From Struthio camelus (taxonomy: Eukaryota; Chordata; Aves; Struthioniformes; Struthionidae), in the NCBI RefSeq assembly GCF_040807025.1, contig NC_090964.1:2666001-2730000 (forward strand): a stretch of DNA of 64,000 nt. Direction: 5' to 3'. Below are positions 52,695 through 62,991 of the stretch, in pieces (within the stretch, counting starts at the first letter, position 1; each line of letters opens with the position of its first letter). A program made the translations under genes and the position numbers. The notes beneath the pieces are model-generated. The model ran no database searches, was not told the DNA's origin, and saw only the letters and a list, made by a program, of their open reading frames with translations.

Positions 52695-53376
52695 GGCCCT
52701 GCTGCCCTTGGAGCGCGAGCGCCGCGGACGCGCACTAGCAAGCCCCGCGAGGCGGGGAGGAGCCGGGCCGCGCCGCCCCGCCCCGGCGGAGCCGCGTCAA
52801 TCAGCTCCGACGGGCACCCGGCAGCGCCGCGGCGGCTGCCGAGGGGGTCCCCGGGCCTCCTGCCCGTCCTTCCGGGCACTGCCGTGCCGGTCTGGCCCGC
52901 AGGACGCGGGGGCTCCTCCGCCCGAGCTGTACTTGCCCCATCTCACGGCCCAGTGGGAGTTTTCCCCAGGCGCGGGGGAATTAACGGTGCAGCCAAACAA
53001 ACGCCCTTCGCGGTGGCGGTGAGACAGCGGCCACGGTTCGGAGCCGCTTCCACAGCCTGCCGCACCTTCGCGCCGGGACCGGCCCGCGGGACTCCGCACA
53101 GGGGCCGCAGCCTTCCCCGCCGCAGCACGTCAGCGCGGGCGGCCGCCGGGCCGGGATTAAGCTACGGGCCCTTCTCCCCGGGGGGAAGGGCTGGGCCTGG
53201 GTGGGGGGTGACCACGCATGGGGAGAGGTCCGTCGGGCGAAGCCGCTTTCCCTGCAGGCCCACGCGGAGCGCCAGCAGCCGTTAAGGCCCCTCTGCGGAG
53301 CCCGGGCGAGGTGCCGGCCCGTGGGGCGGGCAGCAGGCCCATGGGCGGGGCTTGTTACCATGGCGCGCCGTGGCGG

Positions 53377-53458
53377 TCACGTGCCGAGGGCGCCTCCCGC
53401 CCTGCCCTGCCTCAGCGTCGTGGTCACGTGGGGGGGGGGGCGCGCGTGGCGTCACGTG
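53377..53458. promoter_or_regulatory. Three TCACGTG E-boxes upstream of DNAJC8
   Basis: TCACGTG occurs at 53,377-53,383, 53,424-53,430 and 53,452-53,458; the last ends 9 bp before the DNAJC8 ATG. The second runs into G11. All match the USF/MYC/TFE-type E-box core CACGTG, with the GTCACGTG form of CLEAR-like sites. Confidence 0.8.
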
Positions 53459-53467
53459 GTGCTGGCG

Positions 53468-53536
53468 ATGGCGGCTCCGGCGGAGCACGGGGCGGAGGGC
53501 GCCGCCGAGGAGGCGTTCCTCACGTTCTACAGCGAG
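53468..53536 (+). CDS. DNAJC8: DNAJC8 exon 1
   Basis: Coding part is 69 bp, 23 codons, MAAPAEHGAE to TFYSE. The ATG at 53,468-53,470 has context GCGATGG. Donor GTACCG. It lies in the CpG island. Confidence 0.93.
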
Positions 53537-56500
53537 GTACCGGCGGGGGGGCGAGGTGGAGGCAGAGGGCGGCCGGGCCCGCCCCGCCCCCCCCCGGCCG
53601 GTGCTCGCCCGCCGCCCGCCTGCGGCCGCCGCCCCCGCCCCCGTCAGCGCCGCGGCCTGGCAGGCGGAGCGGCGCCTGTCCCGCCGTTGCGCGGGGGCCA
53701 GGCCCGGCCTTCGTGGGGGGAGCCCGCCGGCCTCGGGAGCCGGGCGGGGCAGCACCCCCCCCCCCCCCCGCCCCCGAGCCGTAGCGGTGGCGGCGCGCCG
53801 GCCGTGGGGCTGCTTGGGGCTCCCGGCGGGGAGAGTGGGCCCTCGGTACTCTGCGTGGCGCTGCCCAGGGGGACAGAAGTGAGCGGGGCAGGCAGCGAGT
53901 GACTAATGAGCGTGGGCAAGGGGCAGGTGCTAGGCTCGTTTGTTTTCAGGCCTTGGGGTGACTGAGTTTTTTTGAGATTACTGCTGCTGATGCCTGGTGT
54001 TTCTTTCTCCTTCATAAAAAGCTTCTGTTGTGGTTGGTGGAGGGAGTCAAATGTTGAGCTGTGCCCTCTCAAGAAGAGTAAATCTGGTGGGAATTGTGTG
54101 TGTTTTTCTTTTTTTTTTAAATCTCTCAGCAAAACGCTTTGTTATTTTACGTGGCTTAGCTTTTTTATGGATAAGCTGCTATCCTGGTAAGCTATATCAA
54201 GTCCCTTTCCCTTTCTTTCACCCTCTGTTAGTTAGTTTGTGCACCGCTTGGATTTATTTAAGTGAGCCTGCCCACAGGAGTTTATTCCTTTGAATAAAGG
54301 TGAACGTTGAATTTAAATACACAGTTCGATTTGGCTTAGTTCTATAGAGAACAAAAAGTAAACTGAACTGGATCAAATAACCTTTGCTCAGGATGAAATC
54401 TACATTTGTACTTGGACCAGTGTGAGTTAATGTGTTTAAGGGCCTGCTCTCAATGTTGGGTTAAAACCAATAGTGAAATAGGTGCCTAAGGAATCATGAT
54501 GGCAGCTCTGGTAAAGTGTAGGAGTGAGGTGAGGGGGAAAAAGTCGCAGCTGTTGAGCGAGCTATAGGAGAGACACACAAAAGTGTTTTTTAAGCTTTTA
54601 TAATTAAAAGGTAATGTTGAAAACACTGTCATGCTCTACAGAAGGATGAAAAATGTGCCCTGCTAATGCTTGAGCAAGACAGTGTTATTGAGTAGATAAC
54701 TACAAGCTTGGGATGAGCAAGATGTTTTGTAAATTGTAGGACAGGATGATGATGACTGTTGAAATAATCACACAGGAAAGCAGCTAAGCACACTGTGATG
54801 GTCAGTGAATGAAAGTTTCTTTTGTTTTTTTTCAGGTAAAACAAATTGAAAAACGAGACTCCGTTTTAACATCAAAAAACCAAATTGACAGGCTGACCCG
54901 ACCTGGATCTTCCTATTTCAACTTGAACCCCTTTGAGGTTAGTCTGAGCATTTTATTCTCCCTTCTGACTTGGTATGCCAACTTCCAGGTTTAGTGGGTA
55001 TTTATTTCAGGGAAAAGACCAAATGTCAGAAAGAAAAAATTCTCCACGTGTAAATTACTATGATCAAGGCTTACAAAATGCAGAAGAATGCAGTATATGT
55101 GCTCACTCTCTTTTTACTGTTTATTGTGGCACAAGCTATATTCTTTCAGCAAGCTTCCTTCATGCAACAACACTGAAAAACTTTAGCTGTCCTGATGGAC
55201 TAAGCATCTATCCTGAGAGATGCTTAGTACTTTTTGAATGAAAACATTAACAGCTACAAGTGACGTTCCTGTCAGGTTCTGTTCCTAATGCTCTTGGCTC
55301 AGCATTTCTGATTGTGCCTTTTATTTTGGATGTTCGTGCTACTGAACATGTGTACTGCATTGAGTGAGAAAGGGACTCTTAACTTTACACACCAGAGAGC
55401 AATCATTAGTTTCATTGCAGTTGCAATCAATTTCCGTTATAAGTCTGTATAAATCAGTATAAAGTCTTAATTAATTTGAAAGGCTAAGAAAGAGCAGTAC
55501 ATAAACATAATCTGATGTTCCACTGGAGCTGGCTTTTCATATGGATATTCCTTCCTGATATAATCATCTTCAGCTGCCTTTTTGTATCCTTAGATGCTCA
55601 GCTTTTCATAGTCCAATGTAAGGCTGGTCAGCCTCTTTGGATCAGTCAGCAGATTCACCGTGACATGTTCAGTTATGTGTAGAATCTTAGTACTTGATTT
55701 GGAGAGTAAATTATTAAGAAAGCCATTTAAAAGTGTACAGTTCCATTTCTGTGAGGTGTATGTGTGTGTGTGTTTGTTTATAGATTCTTAGTGTCAGATA
55801 TACATGCATCTGCATTGAGTTAGCTCAGTTGTTTCTCAGTGCTTGTGGTTCAGTAGATTGATTCACAAAACAGTTCCAAAACTCTGCCGCATCCCTACGG
55901 AGCAGTACCTAGACCAGTGGGTTCATTCATGGAAAACATGCAGTAAAACTCTCCTGTCTTCTCTTAAAATGATAAAATGAATAAATTTTTACAAAGCAGT
56001 GTGTTTCCAGCCCTAAAGTCTCAGTTATTAGTGATCTGACAATGTCTGAAAGCCATCCCCTGGCTCTGCTTCCATTTCTGCCAAAATAAGCATTGCTATA
56101 AGACTGGCTGAAGGTTTAGACCAAAGGTGGCTATTTAGGGATGGCAGCTATCTGTACAAACCTGGAGTGTGGAAAGGTCCCTGGCATAGTCAAGAGAAAC
56201 GTATCATTGTTGAAAGTAGAATGTCCCAAACACGATGTCCTCTTAAAACGTTTCTGTGCCACAAGGTGAAAATTCATATCCTGAAGCAACTCCCTGATGG
56301 GGGGAACTCTTTGACTTTGTATCTGTATGCCAATGAACCAGGCGTTCAGGGCTTGCTGCCAGGAACTTGAGACATGGAGCCCATCATCAAACTTGCTCTG
56401 TTGTTGTGGTCTCTTTTAGGTACTGCAGATGGATCCTGAAGCCACAGATGAAGAGATAAAGAAAAGGTTCCGGCAGGTATTTGGCTTTAGTACTGGAAGC

Positions 56501-59500
56501 CTTTGGAGGGAGACTAGAAGCTCAGTAAAGTTTAGGCAGCTGTGTTTGTGAACAAGCAAAATGATGGCAAAACTGTATTTGGATAGATAAGTAGCCTTTT
56601 TTTTTTTTTTTTGTTAAAGCAGAAATACATAGAACAATCTTTCTGTCAGCAGTATGAGAGCTTCAGAAGTGTCTCTGATCCATGCATGGTGTGCTGCTTT
56701 GCCTGTAAAGTGCATGACTGGGCTAGTACAAATTGATATGCCTATATAGAATCGGTTTGTTGAATATACTGTTTTAGCCTAAAGAAAAGGTGAACATTTA
56801 TCAGAAATTAAGATCTGAAAAAACATACTTGTCTCAAGTATATGGAGTGTAGTCCAGAAGTATATTTTCTGTGAAGTTTCTTTAAGAATTTCAGTGATCA
56901 TTTTTGGTTGCTGGGTTACCTGCGGCAGCAGCAGCCCTACTTGCTGACTCTTCTGCGTTGTTCCGTAGCCTTTTCAACGTAGTAACTCTGGGGTAATCTG
57001 CAGGAAAAAAATGAGTTTTTGTCAGTGCATCCAGCAAAGAAATGCACTGTAAAGAGGGTTGCAGACTCCTACCTCAATTAGTGCAGTAAACATCGAGAGC
57101 TGGCTTTAGATAGGGAACTGTGCTGGCTGTCTTGTGCTGACAGATCAACGTTCCTGGTGAGTTGGTTATGGGATATGGGCTGTAGAAATACTTGGGGAGC
57201 GGTAGGATAACCTTTTGGTCCTTTGCTGACTTTTCATTTCTGCAAACCAATAAATTGGGGCTGCCTTAGCTTCAGGCAGATGGCTTACATTCTGAAGACA
57301 GTAAGATGAAATGAAGTACATGAAACTGTGTATTGAAGAAATTAAATGCCTAAATACAGAAGGTGGAACAGCTGAAAGAAGAAAAAGATACTGGCTATAG
57401 CAAATCACTGAGTAAAAACTGGCAGCGTGCTGTTGTTCAGTGTGGAAGACAGACCTTTTCCTGTGAACTAGAAATTGACATGTGTGGAGTAATTATTTTG
57501 CGTTACTCAGCACTGATGCAATTTCAATTCCAGCCCTTCCAGTCCAGTTTTGAGCCTTAGGGTAGGAAAGAAACAGAAAAACTAGAGTCCAGACAACAAC
57601 AGCAAAAATAAGAGGTCTACAAAAAGAATGCCGTATGGGGAAAGTCTGAAAGAAGTTTCTTTTCCCGTGGAGAGGGATGATGGAGAACATGTGCTCTCTA
57701 GTCCACTAAAGGTTGCCATGAGGATGGTAGTGATCAATGTCCTGTCTTAGCTGGACATAGAGTGCAGGAAGGAGTTTTCTCCTCTTTCAGTAGAGGAGCC
57801 TAAGGAGAAATTTACCCACTTGTTAAGTAGTGTAACCTCTGAACAGCCTTAGGGACGCTTGATAACTTCCCTCTTCAGAGGTTTTTGAGTAAACGGTGAA
57901 CATTGGTGGGAGCTGATCTTTGTAGATTTGTTTCTACTTAAGACCAAGGACGTGCAGCTTGGGTGACCAAGAGGTTCATATCAGCCCTAGGTGTTTGTAT
58001 TGCTGCAGCTTTTCTCAGAGGGCCTGTCTATAGCTGCAGTTGTACTTGATTTTCAGTTAGAAATCTCTGTAAGCCTTTGCTGAGGCAAATGCGTTGTCAG
58101 CTTATTTGCCTATTTACAAAGGAGTGTGATCTCTTAAGATTCCTTTTATCTGAGACCATTTCCTTCCTCTCACAGAAATCTCTGGAATATTCTTCATCTT
58201 TTAGAATGGTGTTGGTATCAAGATTGTTTCTCTTGCAGTTATCAATACTGGTACATCCGGACAAAAATCAAGATGATGCGGATAGAGCCCAGAAGGCCTT
58301 TGAAGGTAATGCTCTCATGCATCCTTATGGATTGCTGTGTGATAGTAGTTGGTCTAGTATTTTTCTGTAGCTTGCTTAAATGCTTTAGTAGGGCTGGAGG
58401 CCCCACTGACGGATAGAAGAATTGCTGTAGAATTGTTTCAGGTGAGGGAGATGTGTGGGGTGGTGTTTCAGCAGCAGAATTTCACTAGGTGGCAGTAATG
58501 ACAGTGTTCAGTCTCATGGGGATGAACTGGTCCATAATGTTTATAGATTGTTCAAGAAAAACTGTTAAATCCATGCATTAGATTTTATTCAAAGGCCATA
58601 GGACAGAAATAACGTGTTGGTTTTAGGCTTATGCTTTGTATTATAGCCAGGAGTCATGCAACTTAAACCTACCTCATGCCTTGAAGCTTGTAACACTTAT
58701 TAGAACTGAGCCTTTCACCCTACTAACTCCAAAAGGTGACTGACAGTCTCTGCCATTACTCTACTCCAGATCTCATCTGACTAATCAAGGTATTGCTTGC
58801 TTAAATATATGAAGAAAAAAAAAAAAAAGCCCTAGGAAACAAAGTTCAGGTGGTGACAAGTAGCAGTCTTGCAATGCCCTGTGAGCGTGACTGCCAGTGG
58901 TATTCATGTTGATGCTTTTTGTTAGCTGTAGATAAAGCGTACAAGTTGCTACTAGATCAGGAGCAAAAGAAGAGGGCTTTGGATGTGATACAGGCCGGAA
59001 AAGAATATGTGGAACATACTGTAAGTATTCCATATGAACAGCCAGAGGTGGGGTGAGTGTGTCATGAGTCCTTTGTAATTTTGCCCAGAGGGGTGGTGGA
59101 GTCTCCTTCGCTGGAGATATTCAAAACCCGTCTGGATGTGATCCTGGGCAATATGCTCTAGGTGACCCTGCTTGAGCAGGGAGGTTGGACTAGATGATCT
59201 CCAGAGGTCCCTTCCAACCTAAACGATTCTGTGATTCTGTAATTTGCTTTTATTTGTACACATGCTGTATGTTTAGGCAATTAAAAGGTGAGCTGAGCAA
59301 AGTGAAATGGGAGCGTGAACAAACATGCTTTGTCCACGATTACTATTGAGCTCAGTGCAGGATAATTCAGTGAAATTCAGTACTTGCAATAACTGAGTTA
59401 GACCATATGATCTAACCTAACTATTTCTATTGAATCTATGAATGAATGATGCAGATCAAATGTGTGTTGGTGGAAGAAAATAGGTGGTGACAGCGGGAGA

Positions 59501-62254
59501 CTGGGAAATATTGCAAAGCACAATAAACTTCCTGTTTGTTTGGATGGTGCATATTGGATATAAACGTATATGTGTGTGTGTGTGTGTGTGTGTATTTATT
59601 TTTTTATTTTTTGGAAAAACAAACCCAAACCAGAGGGATTGTGTTGAATGAATTGTACTTAATGCAGTGATCTCGTATGTGTTTAGCTGGACCTAGGGCC
59701 AGGTGGTTTTGATCTAAAATAAAACGTGATCCAAATCAACATCTTGCTATCATCTGCAGCTCTTGCACAGTGAACTAGGAATGCAGAAATACTTGGATAT
59801 TATGATATCTTACTTTTGTTCTTAATATTTAGGTGAAAGAAAAAAAGAAGCAATTGAAGAAGGATGGAAAACCTCCCATTGTAGAAGAAGATGATCCTGA
59901 AGTTGTAAGTTGCATGCTGTTCAAATAGGCTGGATATTGCGCTGAACGAACGTAGGAATCGAAACCAATCAAAAAGTTTTCATTAGATTTGCTAAAATGT
60001 TGTAAATCCTTTAACTTGCTGAAAAACAAATTCTGAAAAGTCACTGTGGAAGTATCATGTGTTGGGTAATATCTGTGTATTTTGGAAAGCAGTTTAGTGT
60101 AAAAAAAATTCATTATGAGATTGTGTAGATCAAAGCATTCAAATTCGTTTCATGGAGCAAGTCTTTATTACTTGTGCATCACAGTCTTTTTTGGATTGAA
60201 TTTCTTATTGTAACTATACATTGAATGCTGGAATTGCGGCATTTTTACTGCCAGCAAAAGCATGTATAGAACATATACCAGCATGTGTAATATGTGCTCT
60301 TAATGCCATTTTGTAATAAGACTTGTCTGGGCTGCGTTTTTTTTTGTTTTTTTTTTTTTCCCCCTCTGTTCTGCAACAAACCATTTACTAAAGAAGGCAT
60401 GGTATAAGTCAGCTCTTCTTTTCTGGTTCCTAGTCTGAAAAAATCAAGTGGTATTAGAGGCCTTAACAGGAAGTTAGGTGATTCTCCAACACTGGTATTG
60501 TTAGTCTTAATGGCTTCACCCTTTTTTCCTATAAAGTGAATTTTTTTTGTTTATCTTGATGTCATCATTGTAACCCCTGAACAGTCTTATTTTCCATTGA
60601 TTTTTAGACGGTCTCTTGCTGTTATTCAGTAATGAAGTTTGTTTTAAGTATACTCGGATTTCTCACTAGAAACCTAGTTCTAGACTGATGCAACATCAAA
60701 AAGATCTACTGGACAAATAGTCACTGTTTAAACAATATTTTTCTTTTGTACTGTGTCAAATATCATGACATTGCAAGACTCAACAGAGGGATAAGAGAAC
60801 TTGAAACAAACGGTTCTGTTTTTGCACAGCATCACGAATACCAAATGGAATGAGTCTTTAGTAGCATAATAAATAGTTGTTGATGTCGGGCCCAGAATTC
60901 ATTCAGCAGTGTTTTATACCATTTCCTATGCCTCTGCTACTAGTTACTATCAAGGCAGGATATGGGTTTACGTGGGCATACATACGCTTTACATTCTTTC
61001 TGTGCTTCTTACATTTTTACATAAAACAGACTTCTCTAACTGTGCTAATGTACGTTATTTTAAGACCAGATTTATGTTTTACAGTTCAAACAGGCTGTAT
61101 ACAAACAGACCATGAAGCTCTTTGCTGAACTGGAAATTAAGAGGAAAGAAAGAGAAGCTAAAGAAATGCATGAAAGGTATGAGCAGCATTCTATTTCTGC
61201 AGTTCAGGCTCTTCACCCCTCCTGTTTCCTCAGAAGATTAGAAATCACAGAATCATAGAAAAGTCTAGGTTGGAAGGGACCTCTGGAGATCACCTGGTCC
61301 AACCTTCTGCTGAAAGCAGAGCCTTGGCTTAGGTAATTAAGTCAATAGTCAAACTGAGTCTTGACTATTTTCAGTGAGGTAGATTCCACCACTTCTCTGT
61401 GTTTGAGAAATGCCTATAGGAAACCTGACCTCCTGTATTTAAGACACTGATAGAGTACATAAGCATACCAGTTATATGGAGGCCACCCAAAGCAGTGAAA
61501 GGGTGACGTTTTTGCATGTCGTTAGCCTACGGAGAATTGATTTTTAATGAAGTGTAGAAATACCCCATGGCGTGTGTGATCCGGAACTATCGTTAGGTGT
61601 TTTCATCACAAGCTGCCCGAGTGTTTCATCTCATGCTGCCTGAGTGTTTACTGTAGATGTATTTTTGCACTTTCGTAAAGCAGGGCTTTTTCTCTAGTGA
61701 TCAATGAAGGCAATCTAGGAGATGGTTGCAGGGCACTACTTTTAATTACGGATGAAAATGAAGGAAAAAATTTATCGCGCATTCTTACCTTGCATGGTAG
61801 GTGTATTACCTTGCATGAGAAATGTATTAACCTCTCAAAATGCGTGCTCTCAACAATTTTAGAAACTTGTCACTTCAGAGGCTGAGAGCATTACAAAGGC
61901 ATCCTACGCAAGAGAAGCTGACTCACTCGTCTAGTACATGCATACTGTTGGTGGTGCCGCACCACCTTCTCTGCTCACTGCTCACCTTGATTTGAAATAA
62001 AATCCTATTTGTTGTGTTGTCTTAGTTGTTTTACATAGAGTGTGTATGTATCTCTTCTGATAAGCACTTTAATCTGCCAAGCAATCAAAAGAGCTTTCTG
62101 AGACGTTCTGAGAGCATTACGTGTTTCTGTAATATAGATGCTTGTGGGTTCATAACTTCTTTGTGATCTGCCTTCCAGGAAACGGCAGAGAGAAGAGGAA
62201 ATTGAGGCACAAGAGAAAGCTAAACGAGAGCGAGAATGGCAAAAGAACTTTGAG
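53468..62254 (+). CDS. DNAJC8: DnaJ homologue subfamily C member 8 (partial, exons 1-8)
   Basis: Eight plus-strand exons join in frame to 210 residues, from MAAPAEHGAE to REREWQKNFE; human DNAJC8 is 253 residues, so one last exon of about 43 residues lies beyond the right edge. The conserved SKNQIDRLTRPGSSYFNLNP segment is at about 36-55. The J domain is about 55-120 with the HPD tripeptide at 82-84, needed to stimulate Hsp70 ATPase. The rest is a Lys/Glu/Arg-rich helix (KRKEREAKEMHERKRQREEE) with likely nuclear localisation signals. The family acts in the nucleus as an Hsp70 cochaperone associated with the spliceosome. All visible introns are GT-AG. The HPD motif is intact, so a functional gene is expected. 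Confidence 0.97.
53537..54835 (+). other. DNAJC8: DNAJC8 intron 1
   Basis: 1.3 kb; the first 350 bp are extremely GC-rich with a C15 run at 53,755-53,769, then composition drops to AT-rich. No exon seen. Confidence 0.8.
54836..54937 (+). CDS. DNAJC8: DNAJC8 exon 2
   Basis: 102 bp, 34 codons, beginning VKQIEKRDSVLTSKNQ and ending NLNPFE. The acceptor follows a long T-rich tract ending TTCAG; donor GTTAGT. Confidence 0.96.
54938..56419 (+). other. DNAJC8: DNAJC8 intron 2
   Basis: About 1.5 kb, with a short TG-rich stretch near 55,760. No recognisable repeat body or exon. Confidence 0.8.
56420..56476 (+). CDS. DNAJC8: DNAJC8 exon 3
   Basis: 57 bp, 19 codons, VLQMDPEATDEEIKKRFRQ, J-domain helices I-II. 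Acceptor TTTTAG, donor GTATTT. Confidence 0.96.
56477..58238 (+). other. DNAJC8: DNAJC8 intron 3
   Basis: About 1.8 kb with a T-run near 56,600. Frames within it (for example 57,363-57,560) resemble no known protein. Confidence 0.8.
58239..58305 (+). CDS. DNAJC8: DNAJC8 exon 4 (HPD motif)
   Basis: 67 bp, 22 codons plus 1 base, LSILVHPDKNQDDADRAQK onward. It carries the J-domain HPD loop. Acceptor TTGCAG, donor GTAATG. Confidence 0.97.
58926..59020 (+). CDS. DNAJC8: DNAJC8 exon 5
   Basis: 95 bp, residues 99-130, beginning VDKAYKLLLDQEQKKRALDV; end of the J domain. Acceptor TGTTAG, donor GTAAGT. Confidence 0.97.
59085..59241 (+). mobile_element. CR1 LINE 3' fragment (plus orientation)
   Basis: The stretch reads through GTGGAGTCTCC, GGAGATATTCAAAACCCG and CTGGATGTGATCCTGGGCAA to GACTAGATGATCTCCAGAGG, TCCCTTCCAACCT and the tandem GATTCTGTGATTCTGT tail. 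These are CR1 3'-terminal sequences. It is heavily 5'-truncated (about 157 bp), as usual for CR1, and lies 65 bp after DNAJC8 exon 5. Confidence 0.93.
59571..59593. repeat. TG microsatellite
   Basis: (TG)11 in DNAJC8 intron 5, followed by a T-rich stretch. Confidence 0.9.
59833..59904 (+). CDS. DNAJC8: DNAJC8 exon 6
   Basis: 72 bp, exactly 24 codons, VKEKKKQLKKDGKPPIV to EEDDPEV. Acceptor TTTAG, donor GTAAGT. The last residue is Val where I recall Leu in human. Confidence 0.95.
61085..61176 (+). CDS. DNAJC8: DNAJC8 exon 7
   Basis: 92 bp, 30 codons plus 2 bases, FKQAVYKQTMKLFAELEIKR to EMHE. Acceptor TTACAG, donor GTATGA. Confidence 0.96.
61244..61420 (-). mobile_element. CR1 LINE 3' fragment (minus orientation)
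   Basis: ATCACAGAATCATAGAAAAG, TAGGTTGGAAGGGACCTCTG, GAGATCACCTGGTCCAACC and later GATTCCACCACTTCTCTG are the complement of a CR1 3' end. It is more diverged than the copy at 59.1 kb. The inner boundary (about 61,420) is approximate and may extend to about 61,470. Confidence 0.85.
62179..62254 (+). CDS. DNAJC8: DNAJC8 exon 8
   Basis: 76 bp completing the split Arg codon, then KRQREEEIEAQEKAKREREW to FE. Acceptor TTCCAG, donor GTAATC. The next, final exon is outside the window. Confidence 0.96.
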
Positions 62255-62525
62255 GTAATCAGTAGCTTAGCTGGATGCTGCTCACAGGAAGGGCCTCAGT
62301 AATCCTCAGCCATGCTGTAGGGAATACCCCTAGATAAAAGAGAAGCTGCTTCGTTGCAGGTGCTATAAGATAATTGTAAGTAGACATATAGTAAAGAGAT
62401 CCCGCAAAAACCTTATTTTTGTCCTTATATGTAGAGAAGAGCCCGTGGATGGCTTTGATATCACCTTTCCAGAAACAGGGGATCTGGTAGATTAAGGTGT
62501 AGTGTTTTTCAACTTTGTTAGCAGT

Positions 62526-62991
62526 TTATTCTTATCACAAGGCAGAAATTTGAATTGCTCAGGCCCCGTCACTGGTGACCAGTAACATTTAATCTGGGCA
62601 ACTATTCAGCCACTGGTGTGGACTGAGTTGGTACTTTTCAGTCTGATTGCTAACACTTACATAATCTATATCTGAGGTGAATATCAAAGACCTGAATGAG
62701 TGTCGATTCCCCTGGCCTCTTCCACCCCGTATTCAAGTTCAGGCATATCAGAAATAGCTTATTCTTATCACAAGGCAGAAATTTGAATTGCTCAGGCCCC
62801 GTCACTGGTGACCAGTAACATTTAATCTGGGCAACTATTCAGCCACTGGTGTGGACTGAGTTGGTACTTTTCAGTCTGATTGCTAACACTTACATAATCT
62901 ATATCTGAGGTGAATATCAAAGACCTGAATGAGTGTCGATTCCCCTGGCCTCTTCCACCCCGTATTCAAGTTCAGGCATATCAGAAATAGC
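62526..62991. repeat. Exact 233-bp tandem duplication
   Basis: Bases 62,526-62,758 and 62,759-62,991 read identically, starting TTATTCTTATCACAAGG and ending CAGAAATAGC, with TT shared at the junctions. It lies in DNAJC8 intron 8, 270 bp after exon 8. I found no mismatch between the copies. Confidence 0.95.

Larger units (their letters stand above)
52140..53900. promoter_or_regulatory. Shared CpG-island bidirectional promoter of ATP5IF1 and DNAJC8
   Basis: Strong GC and CpG enrichment spans the first exons of both divergent genes. GC boxes (such as GGGCGGGGC at 53,343-53,351) and ETS-like CCTTCCGG at about 52,867 lie between the two ATGs, with no TATA box. The same head-to-head arrangement exists in human. 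Start sites are not determined. Confidence 0.85.

Noticed and set aside
52138-52879. Long frames on both strands over ATP5IF1 exons 1-2
   Set aside because: These are shadow frames in GC-rich DNA. Only the frame starting at 52,694 encodes IF1.
53201-53902. Plus-strand frames of 176-233 codons over the DNAJC8 first exon
   Set aside because: One contains the true exon 1 in frame but runs on into the GC-rich intron past the GTACCG donor; the others are shifted. Low-complexity Pro/Arg/Gly composition marks them as CpG-island artefacts.
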